This document shows positions 34,859-41,701 of a stretch of DNA of 64,000 nt, one piece after another. Source of the DNA: JAJVID01 sp035714085 (GTDB taxonomy: Bacteria; Acidobacteriota; Blastocatellia; RBC074). The first letter of the stretch is position 1. Each line of letters opens with the position of its first letter. A program made the translations under genes and the position numbers. The notes below the pieces were generated by a model that was not told where the DNA came from, did no database searches, and was given only the letters and a program-made list of their open reading frames with translations. The DNA lies in the NCBI GenBank assembly GCA_035714085.1, contig DASTMP010000048.1, positions 13,185 through 77,184 of the forward strand, given 5' to 3'.

Positions 34859-36157
34859 CTAATTCGCCAATTCGTGAGGCTCCGCGTCGCTCACCTCGCG
34901 CTGCTCGGCCAGCGGCAGTGTGACGGTGAACGTCGAGCCGCGTCCAGCGCCTTCGCTCGCCGCCTCGACCTTGCCGCCATGAAGCTCGGCCAGATGCTTA
35001 ACCAGCGCGAGGCCCAGACCCAAGCCGCCACTCCGCTGCGAGTTTGACGAATCGCGCTGTCGGAAGCGGTCGAAAATGTAAGGCATGAATGCCGGCTGAA
35101 TGCCTTTGCCCGTGTCGCTGACGATGATGCGGATATGCCATTCGGCGCGTTCGGCGCGCAGCTCGACACTCCCGCCAGCGGGAGTGAACTTGATTGCATT
35201 CGAGAGCAGGTTCCAGACGATTTGCAGCAACCGGGCCGCGTCGCCCAACACAATCGCGGTGTGCGGTGTGCGGTGCGCGGTTTGACTGTCGCCTGGCGCC
35301 GTCTGGTCCTGATTTTTATTCTCAATCGGCGTCGTTTTCTCCATCTTTTCGTTCGACGATTGCGAGTCCGCGATCCGCAATCGAACGCCTTTGGTCTCCG
35401 CCGCCAGGCGCATTATGTCGAGCGCGTCGGCGAGTAACGGCATAATGTCCAGATTGCGCAAATCCAGCCGCAGCTTGCCGGCTACGATACGAGCGCTGTC
35501 GAGCAGGTCTTCGATCAGTCGCAGTTGTGTCCTGGCGTTGCGCTCGATGATGTCGCAATACAGTTTCAATTGCGGAGTGTCGGGCGACGCCTTGCGCGCC
35601 ATCTGGTTGTAGCCGAGGATCGCGTTCAAAGGCGAACGCAACTCGTGCGAGACAATAGCAAGGAACTCATCCTTGCTGCGGTTCGCTGCTTCCGCCTCGG
35701 CGCGGGCCTCCGATTCCTTGAGCAGCAGTTCCTCCCTTTCAGCGTCGATGCGCTTGCGCTCGCTGATGTCCACCAGCGCGTTGACCGCTCCGATAAGTTT
35801 CCCCGTCTCATCGCGGATCGGGCTGGCATGGGACAGGACGGTCAGCCTGGAGCCGTCTGGGCGCTCGATTACGGACTCACGCCCGCTGTATTCCTCGCCA
35901 CTATCAATCGCCTGCGCCATCCAGCATTGATCGCGGAGCAGCGGCGTTCCGTCGGTCGAGTAAAGTCTGAATGAGCCGCAGAATCGTTCCTCTGCGTCAT
36001 TCAGTTTCGGCGTACGCCCCCATATTTCGACCGCACGCGGATTGAAATATGTGATCAACCCCTCGGCGTCGCAGGCGTAGGCGCCTATTGGCAATTTCTC
36101 CAGCAGGCGGCGTAACCACGTCCCGCCAGCCGCTGTCTTGGGGGGCAATTGATTCAT
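34859..36157 (-). CDS. PAS sensor histidine kinase
   Basis: A 432-residue soluble kinase. PAS (about 17-135; MAQAIDSGEEYSGRESVIERPDGS and ends ALVDISERKRID), a coiled linker, then HisKA with H171 (AIVSHELRSPLNAILGY). The HATPase has N box NLLSNAIKFTPAGG, G1 VSDTGKGI, F box FDRFRQRDSS and G2 GGLGLGLALVK. Between VRLRIAD and IVLGDAARLL there is an unusual ~40-residue Ser/Thr/Gln-rich insert rich in GTGCGGTGTGCGG-type DNA. ATG 36157 starts the fold; a 13-codon upstream extension from 36196 exists. No response regulator is adjacent. Confidence 0.92.
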   Translation of the reverse strand: MNQLPPKTAAGGTWLRRLLEKLPIGAYACDAEGLITYFNPRAVEIWGRTPKLNDAEERFCGSFRLYSTDGTPLLRDQCWMAQAIDSGEEYSGRESVIERPDGSRLTVLSHASPIRDETGKLIGAVNALVDISERKRIDAEREELLLKESEARAEAEAANRSKDEFLAIVSHELRSPLNAILGYNQMARKASPDTPQLKLYCDIIERNARTQLRLIEDLLDSARIVAGKLRLDLRNLDIMPLLADALDIMRLAAETKGVRLRIADSQSSNEKMEKTTPIENKNQDQTAPGDSQTAHRTPHTAIVLGDAARLLQIVWNLLSNAIKFTPAGGSVELRAERAEWHIRIIVSDTGKGIQPAFMPYIFDRFRQRDSSNSQRSGGLGLGLALVKHLAELHGGKVEAASEGAGRGSTFTVTLPLAEQREVSDAEPHELAN

Positions 36158-36717
36158 CGAACGTCCCTTAAAACCCAGGGGGATTGCAACTATCAAAATT
36201 GTAAGTCGGAAAAAACGTTCTGAACGAAAGCGCGGTGTTTGCCATCAATGCGCGCACAGAACCTATCTTGAACTGTAATAAAACAGCTAATGTGAGCAAG
36301 TGACATTCCATTCCCGGATCCAATTTATCGCTTACTCAGGTGTGTATTCATTATATTTGTAGCCATAACCACATCCTTTGCGGCGTATAGCCACATGGTA
36401 GTGTGGCCATACACCACAGCGTTAACTTCTTATGCGCAAGCTCAGGGTCGATGCGGCTCGGCAGGCAAGAAAATCTCGACGGCATCATCCCGGCGCCGCT
36501 GGCTCGCCATTTGCAGCAATTTAATCAAAGGCCACACCAAAGTTTTGTCGTGGGTTATGGTTCACCTCAGATGTAGCGTCGCGTCTGGAAGAAGAGAAAG
36601 CCGTGAAAATGGCTATCAGGGCCGCCGGCGCAAAAGTCATGCGCGGAAACGCTCAAGAAATAACGCCTGTTGGCATAGCGGTTGCTGTGGCGGTTTCGAT
36701 AACTGCGAGTGAATCCT
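36158..36717. other. Gene-poor interval upstream of heme oxygenase
   Basis: About 560 bp between divergent genes (histidine kinase minus, heme oxygenase plus). I see no convincing gene. Two short reading frames (36395-36712 and 36603-36809, plus) overlap each other in different frames and have no recognisable composition or ribosome site. Promoters for both neighbours should be here. Confidence 0.45.
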
Positions 36718-37377
36718 ATGATCCTTACCAGGTTGAAACAGAAGACACTCTGGCATCGCGAGCGCCTGGGAAAAAGGCTCGATCTTTTTCACAGCGTGAA
36801 TACGTCTGATGATTACTGTCGCCTGCTCGGAAAATTTCTGGGCTTCTACGAACCGGTAGAAAAAGCTCTCGAACCCATTTTCAACTGCAGCGCGGTTAAA
36901 TTCGATTATACGTCAAGAAAGAAGACGCCATTACTCATGCGGGATCTGCGTTCGTTGAGAATTAAGGACACGCAGTTGCTGCCGCGCTGTAAGATGTTAC
37001 CCGCGCTCAACACACTGCAGCAGGCGTTCGGCTGTCTTTACGTCTTTGAATCGGCGACGCTGAGTTGGGGGATTGTCCTGAGCCATTTAAGTCGCACGAT
37101 CGGCGTCACCAGGAAGGACGGCGGCGCGTTCTTCAACAGCTATGGCGACCAGGTCGTGCCGATGTGGCATGATTTCGCGCAACAGATTCGCGGCTATGCC
37201 TCAAGACCCGACCTCGAAGATGCTGTCATAAGAGCCGCCATAGACACTCTGGTCTACCTGGACCAATGGATGGCCTTCAATCCCGCCGCAGTCGCGCCGG
37301 CAGAGCAGGTTGAAGACCCACCGACCGATAAGAAAGTAGCGGGGCTTACGCGACAAGGCAATTTTCGTTTGCTATGA
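36718..37377 (+). CDS. Heme oxygenase-like protein (biliverdin-producing type)
   Basis: A 219-residue all-helical protein. The N-terminal helix (LTRLKQKTLWHRERLGKRLDLF) carries the likely axial His within the family's LK/RxxTxxxH pattern. GCLYVFESATLSWGIVLSHL matches the distal helix G-x-x-Y-V-x-E-G/S-x-L-G pattern, although the usual Gly-rich distal motif is less clear here. BphO-type enzymes cleave heme to biliverdin for phytochromes, but no phytochrome lies nearby. ATG 36718 is preferred to GTG 36709. Confidence is moderate because one distal-helix position differs from the usual pattern. Confidence 0.75.
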   Translation: MILTRLKQKTLWHRERLGKRLDLFHSVNTSDDYCRLLGKFLGFYEPVEKALEPIFNCSAVKFDYTSRKKTPLLMRDLRSLRIKDTQLLPRCKMLPALNTLQQAFGCLYVFESATLSWGIVLSHLSRTIGVTRKDGGAFFNSYGDQVVPMWHDFAQQIRGYASRPDLEDAVIRAAIDTLVYLDQWMAFNPAAVAPAEQVEDPPTDKKVAGLTRQGNFRLL

Positions 37378-37487
37378 GCGTTGGCGGATAAATTTTGATA
37401 CGTAACCTTCTCTCATTTTCCATATTATATTTTTCATCTGCCATCGCCTGACACCGCCATTCGCTCATATCCGGCGCCGCGGACGCG

Positions 37488-37637
37488 TTAGACCGCGACT
37501 CTACGACCGGTGATCAGTTGGTAGATAAGCACGACCGCTGCAATGACCAGCAATATATGGATCAAGCCGCCACCAACATGAGCGAGCAATCCCAACAGCC
37601 AAAGCACAATGAGTAATGCAATAATCGTCCACAACAT
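37488..37637 (-). CDS. Lmo0937-type small membrane protein
   Basis: A 49-residue protein starting MLWTIIALLIVLWLLGLLAH. It has two hydrophobic helices joined by HVGGGLIHILLVIA, ending with LITGRR. This is the pattern of the DUF5670/Lmo0937 family of small stress-related membrane proteins. A strong AAAGGAGGAAGG site precedes ATG 37637; an upstream GTG-like extension exists but lacks support. Its neighbours are also small stress proteins. Confidence 0.8.
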   Translation of the reverse strand: MLWTIIALLIVLWLLGLLAHVGGGLIHILLVIAAVVLIYQLITGRRVAV

Positions 37638-37823
37638 TGTTCCTTCCTCCTTTGCTAAGGCCCTTCTCAAGAGCCGTCAAACCTTGGCGCGATACGTATT
37701 TGCGCTTTTGCGCGCGCCTTTTTACGCGCACCTTAAATAACGCGCAAAGCTCGTGCCGCGCCCTCGGTATTAATTGGCGCTCTTTATATTCTCGGGATTG
37801 CTGATTGGGGGCGTGTTAACAGG

Positions 37824-38129
37824 CTATCTTCCTGCGCGGCGCGCCCGCGTCCTGGCGGCTTTCTTGGCCGAGGCCGATCGGGCAGCGGCGGAACGCTTCG
37901 CTGACGCCGCGCCTCCCTTGTGACCGCCCTTCTTCGCCGGAGCCTTCTTGGTCGGCTTACCTCTTCCCGACCCGCTCTTTTTACCGCCGCCGGACATTAA
38001 ATTGACCGTCGCCCAGGCGCGGCGTTCGGCTTCCTTCTCCCCGACGCCACGCTCTTTATAACCTTTCTCGATGCGTTCGGCCTGGCGCTCCTGCTTTCGT
38101 GTGTACCTTGTCTTCTCGCCTCTCGGCAT
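37824..38129 (-). CDS. Small basic DNA-binding-like protein (Lys/Ala-rich tail)
   Basis: A 101-residue protein. The N-terminal half (MPRGEKTRYTRKQERQAERI ... YKERGVGEKEAERRAWATVN) is a charged helical module known from proteins often annotated as plasmid stabilization proteins. The C-terminal half is Lys/Ala/Gly/Ser-rich (KKAPAKK..., KKAARTRARRAGR), resembling a histone-H1-type tail. It may bind nucleic acid; this is inference. ATG 38129 starts the module; the longer frame to 38237 runs through a repeat element and is rejected. Confidence 0.75.
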   Translation of the reverse strand: MPRGEKTRYTRKQERQAERIEKGYKERGVGEKEAERRAWATVNLMSGGGKKSGSGRGKPTKKAPAKKGGHKGGAASAKRSAAARSASAKKAARTRARRAGR

Positions 38130-38156
38130 GATTCGCTTCCTCCGAAAAATAACCAA

Positions 38157-38280
38157 GTAGTAACGAATGATGGTCTTTAAAAAATAGCGCAACCGCGCTC
38201 CGCAAATGGCGCCTTGCGTGTTGTTTACTCGCGCCACACTCGTCGCATTTATTTCTCAAAGGCCATAATTCGTTACTTAC
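38157..38280. repeat. MITE-like palindromic element, 124 bp
   Basis: Arms 38157-38193 and 38242-38280 are inverted copies of about 37-39 bp with a few mismatches (TAACGAAT-x-ATGG-x-CTTT... core). They share their core with the ends of the element at 16239-16550 and the half-copy at 45322-45351. It lies just upstream of the basic protein gene and holds no credible gene. Confidence 0.7.
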
Positions 38281-38487
38281 CCGGTATGCTTTCATTGCTA
38301 AAGGGCATCGCTCATTGCGACCTGAACGACTCCTTCCTCCGCCTTTTATAGGAAGATGGGGACTGATTGAGCTGCAAGAGAAATGCCATGAGAGATTGAT
38401 CGGGCATAATCGAAGAATTGAAGCGTGCGCAAATCAAAGCCGATTGCATATGCATCGGGAGGTAAAATCAAAGCACGGAGTGCGTTT

Positions 38488-38525
38488 GCGTACCGACTTC
38501 ACAGAGAGAAGAAGCCTAGGATGGA
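38488..38525 (+). promoter_or_regulatory. Promoter-like motif GCGTACCGAC-N18-CTAGGATGGA (copy 2)
   Basis: Same two boxes at the same spacing as upstream of the CBS gene (31343-31380). It ends 86 bp upstream of the BON gene start at 38612. See the first copy for the reasoning. Confidence 0.65.
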
Positions 38526-38611
38526 AAGCGGAAGCGGAGTGGAACGGGATCGCTTTGTTCATAACACTTCAAACCCCATCAATAATCTTAACCTTTGTGA
38601 AGGAGGGCGAG

Positions 38612-39358
38612 ATGGCGAACGACTACGATTATGATTACAGGCGGGGCCGCAACGAGCGGGAGTATTACAACGAGCCGTATTACCGAAGCCAGGGCGGCGG
38701 CGATGAAGAGCCGTACTACCGCGGATATGGCGGCGGCGAGCGGGCGCGATACGGCCATGGCCGCGGGCGTTATTACAGCGAACCTTATCGGCGTGGAAAC
38801 CGCGGTAGGGATTACGGCGAGCCTTACGGCGCTTATGATTATGACCGTTATGAATACGGCGACCGCGCGCGCGAGCCTTATTACCAGCGACGCCCTGAAG
38901 GCGAATCTCGTGAGACTTACTACCGCGGCGGTTACGGACGCGGCGCCGAGGAGCGAGGTTTCATCGAGCGCGCCGGAGACGAGATCAAGTCGTGGTTCGG
39001 CGACGAGGAGGCTGAGCGTAGACGGCGAGCGGATGAGATGCGCAGGGGGATGTACGTGGGGCGCGGCCCGCGCGGCTATCAGCGGTCCGACGAGCGCATC
39101 CGCGAAGACATAAACGACCGTTTGACGGATGACGCGTACGTTGACGCGAGCGACATCGAAGTGATCGTGAACAATTGCATGGTCACTCTCATGGGGCGCG
39201 TGAGCAGCCGCGAAGAGAAACGCCGAACAGAAGACATCGCCGAGTCGGTGTCGGGAGTGGCGGACGTGAGCAACCAGTTACGCGTCGGCCAAAGCGCCGC
39301 TGTCTCGACGGAGCCGGAGATGGCGCCGCCTCCGCGCGCCAGAACTGCGGGGACCTGA
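38612..39358 (+). CDS. BON-domain protein with Tyr/Gly/Arg-rich N-terminus
   Basis: A 248-residue protein. Residues 1-~105 are Tyr/Gly/Arg-rich and repetitive (EPYYRGYGGG, REYYNEPYYRS). Then comes RGFIERAGDEIKSWFGDEEA, followed by EERRR-like repeats, and a BON domain at about 150-215 (RIREDINDRLTDDAYVDASDIEVIV...VTLMGRVSSREEKRRTEDIAESVSGVADVSNQL). BON domains bind membranes or ligands, often in stress or outer-membrane maintenance. GAAGGAGGG precedes ATG 38612; the longer frame upstream is not protein-like. The UDG gene starts 2 bases after its stop. Confidence 0.88.
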   Translation: MANDYDYDYRRGRNEREYYNEPYYRSQGGGDEEPYYRGYGGGERARYGHGRGRYYSEPYRRGNRGRDYGEPYGAYDYDRYEYGDRAREPYYQRRPEGESRETYYRGGYGRGAEERGFIERAGDEIKSWFGDEEAERRRRADEMRRGMYVGRGPRGYQRSDERIREDINDRLTDDAYVDASDIEVIVNNCMVTLMGRVSSREEKRRTEDIAESVSGVADVSNQLRVGQSAAVSTEPEMAPPPRARTAGT

Positions 39359-39360
39359 TC

Positions 39361-39936
39361 GTGGCGAAAGTAGCGAAGGCCGGAAGACTCGAAGTATTGG
39401 CGGCGCAGATACGCGTCTGTACGAAATGTCCACTGTGCCAATCGCGGACGTTGGCCGTGCCGGGCGACGGCAAGGCCTCGGCCAAGGTCATGCTGATCGG
39501 CGAAGCGCCGGGCCGCGAAGAAGATGAGACCGGGCGCCCTTTCGTCGGCGCCGCGGGCCGCTTCCTCGACCACGTCCTTGAGGGCACCGGCATCAACCGC
39601 GACGACCTCTTCATCACCAACATCGTCAAATGCCGCCCGCCGAACAACCGCACGCCTAGAGTGGGTGAAGTCGAAACCTGCGCGTCCAATTACCTCTTCG
39701 AGCAAATCGAGGTGATAAACCCGGTATTGATAGCGCTGCTCGGCGGCGTGGCGGCCAGGAAGATGCTCGGCGTCAAAAGCGTCAACGAGGCGCGTGGGCG
39801 CGTGATCGAGCGCGACGGGCGACAATACCTGGTCGGTTATCATCCGGCTGTTAGGTTCTATCGTGAGGATTTGGGCGAGAAGGTGAAGGAGGACTTCGAG
39901 CTGCTCAAGCGCGTGTTGGAGAAGATATCGCGTTAA
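39361..39936 (+). CDS. Family 4-type uracil-DNA glycosylase with [4Fe-4S]
   Basis: A 191-residue glycosylase starting at GTG 39361. Active-site motif LIGEAPGREED-x-TGRPFVG is family 4-like. Cysteines C20, C23, C91 and C107 fit the [4Fe-4S]-binding pattern. The second motif is HPAVRFY. It removes uracil from DNA at cytosine-deamination sites. The frame is open further upstream, inside the BON gene, but that part is only BON coding read in another frame. The start is 2 bases after the BON stop, so they are probably cotranscribed. Followed by endonuclease III. Confidence 0.91.
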   Translation: MAKVAKAGRLEVLAAQIRVCTKCPLCQSRTLAVPGDGKASAKVMLIGEAPGREEDETGRPFVGAAGRFLDHVLEGTGINRDDLFITNIVKCRPPNNRTPRVGEVETCASNYLFEQIEVINPVLIALLGGVAARKMLGVKSVNEARGRVIERDGRQYLVGYHPAVRFYREDLGEKVKEDFELLKRVLEKISR

Positions 39937-40140
39937 CGGCGCCGCGCCAGTATACGAAGACGAACTTCGGCGCGATCGAGCGGCGCCCCTGGAATTGGCG
40001 CGCAACCTGGCCATCCCGATTGGGTCGCCTTCAACCTCGATCCAGGCGCAGGCGTGGAATATGCGGAAAACAATCGAAAGAAGAAGCGACCTCTTCAAGC
40101 CTGCGCTGAGGCTGAGGCGGCGCCTGGGAGCGGGCGCGCC

Positions 40141-40812
40141 ATGACCGCATCGAAACGGCCTTTCGACATTGACCAGGTCATTCGTCGTATCCGGGTGGCG
40201 GTGCGCCCGTTCGCCAGGGCCGCGATGTTCGAGTTGGCGGATGACGGCTTCAATTCCCCGTTCGAACAGCTCGTGGCCTGCATCATCTCGATTCGCACGC
40301 GCGATGAAGTGACCGTCCAGACGGCGCGCAAACTTTTCGGACGGGCGCGCACGCCGCTCGAAGTCAGCCGTCTCACGTCGCGCGAGATCGATCAGTTGAT
40401 ATGCGCCTGCGCGTTTCACGACCGCAAGGCGCGCCAGATCCGCCTGATCGCGCGACGCGTCGTTGAGGAATATGAGGGCGTCATGCCATGCGAGGTCGAA
40501 GCGCTGCTGTCATTTGAGGGCGTCGGGCCGAAATGCGCCAACCTCGTGCTGGGAATCGCCTGCGACCAACCGCGCGTCGGCGTCGACGTACACGTGCATC
40601 GCGTGACAAACCGCTGGGGATACGTCAGGGCGCGCTCGCCGGAGCGGACATCCGTCGCGCTCGAAGGCAAGCTCCCGCGCCGCTACTGGGTGGAGATCAA
40701 CAGTCTGCTCGTCCCTTTCGGCAAACACATTTGCACGGGCGCGGCGCCGCGCTGTTCGGAATGCCCCGTGCTCGAATTCTGCCGGCAGATAGGCGTTGAG
40801 AGGCATCGCTAA
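40141..40812 (+). CDS. nth: Endonuclease III (base-excision DNA glycosylase/AP lyase)
   Basis: A 223-residue HhH-GPD enzyme. The helix-hairpin-helix FEGVGPKCANLVLG carries catalytic K131, and D149 follows in VGVDVHVHRVTNRWG. The [4Fe-4S] pattern C-x6-C-x2-C-x5-C is C198, C205, C208, C214. It removes oxidised pyrimidines. ATG 40141 starts the fold; the frame to 40054 adds 29 poorly supported residues. It lies 204 bp after the UDG gene. A repair-gene pair is suggested. Confidence 0.93.
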   Translation: MTASKRPFDIDQVIRRIRVAVRPFARAAMFELADDGFNSPFEQLVACIISIRTRDEVTVQTARKLFGRARTPLEVSRLTSREIDQLICACAFHDRKARQIRLIARRVVEEYEGVMPCEVEALLSFEGVGPKCANLVLGIACDQPRVGVDVHVHRVTNRWGYVRARSPERTSVALEGKLPRRYWVEINSLLVPFGKHICTGAAPRCSECPVLEFCRQIGVERHR

Positions 40813-41006
40813 CGAAAATCCGCCTTGAAACTACGAAAATAGACGGGATTTACAGGATTGTTCAGGATGCGGATTAATGGCTCAATGTTTACCGGGCATT
40901 GATCGACCGGCCTGCGGGCAATAGCAAATGACAAATCTCAACCGACAAATGGAAAATTCTCTACACTCCTAATTTCGCGAATTACTGACTGCGCCTTGCG
41001 CGTCAT
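40813..41006. other. Intergenic spacer
   Basis: About 190 bp between convergent nth (plus) and the membrane-protein gene (minus). I see no gene and no strong hairpin. Confidence 0.4.
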
Positions 41007-41573
41007 TCACTTCGATTGTCTCCACCGGCGTGACAATTTGATCGCGGCGCCCCAACGGCTCCGCCAGAGGGACTGTCGTTTGCCGAAGAATTCAGCCGCC
41101 GCGGCGCGCATTCGCAGTCGCAGTCGCCGCGCCGCTTTATAAAGCGCAGTGGATTTGATCGCCTCGTGGATCCTGGTCTTGAACGCCACGAACCGCTCAT
41201 AGAGCCTCGCGAACCAACCAATTCGCAGTAACTTCGGATGGGTCAGTGCGTAGATACGCGCGATCAGCGCCGTTCCGGCGACCTTGGCGCCGATGACCGC
41301 CACTAACCCTAATGCCGGTTGACCGTGGGCAATGAAATAGAGCGCGACCAGTTTCACGGGAATGAGCAATAACGACGGCGCGGCGAACATTGCGAGCGCG
41401 GCGTAAGGCGGCAAACCGGCGATGAGCGATTCGATCTGACGAAAAAGCGGCAGACGGCCGATGGCGGCGGCGATGCGCTGAAGGTCGTCCCAGAGCCATT
41501 CTTCAAACAGGATGACTATCGCCGCGATGAGGACGAACGGCGCGGCAATTAAACGTTTCAACAGCTTCTTCAT
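41007..41573 (-). CDS. Conserved membrane protein of unknown function
   Basis: A 188-residue protein. It has three to four hydrophobic segments (MKKLLKRLIAAPFVLIAAIV; LAMFAAPSLLLIPVKLVALYFIA; ALGLVAVIGAKVAGTALIARI) followed by a long Arg/Lys-rich cytosolic C-terminus. The EEWLWDDL stretch after the first helix is recognisable in proteobacterial and acidobacterial homologues with no assigned function. ATG 41573 begins the first helix. It lies downstream (minus strand) of a CAAAGG hairpin and of the TonB receptor gene. Confidence 0.7.
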   Translation of the reverse strand: MKKLLKRLIAAPFVLIAAIVILFEEWLWDDLQRIAAAIGRLPLFRQIESLIAGLPPYAALAMFAAPSLLLIPVKLVALYFIAHGQPALGLVAVIGAKVAGTALIARIYALTHPKLLRIGWFARLYERFVAFKTRIHEAIKSTALYKAARRLRLRMRAAAAEFFGKRQSLWRSRWGAAIKLSRRWRQSK

Positions 41574-41588
41574 TTCAAGATGATAATT

Positions 41589-41694
41589 AACACAAAGGGA
41601 CAAAGGATCAAAGGTTCAAAGGAATGGCCAAGGGCCGCGCCGTCCCCTCTCCCAGTTCCTCCTTTGAACCTTTGTCCCTTTGTCCCTTTGTGTT
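41589..41694. repeat. CAAAGG-type hairpin repeat
   Basis: Left arm 41589-41624 (AACACAAAGGGACAAAGGAT...) and right arm 41656-41694 (...CCTTTGTCCCTTTGTGTT) are inverted copies of about 36 bp with a few mismatches and a 31-base loop. It lies between two minus-strand genes, so it may serve as a terminator for the TonB receptor gene. It resembles in design the hairpin at 1275-1354. Confidence 0.65.
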
Positions 41695-41701
41695 GATCTT
41701 T

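Noticed and set aside
36603..36809. 68-residue frame upstream of the heme oxygenase
   Set aside because: No ribosome site or family; it overlaps another weak frame and the heme oxygenase start.
39079..40419. 446-residue minus-strand frame spanning three genes
   Set aside because: It runs antisense to BON, UDG and Nth, all of which have clear motifs.
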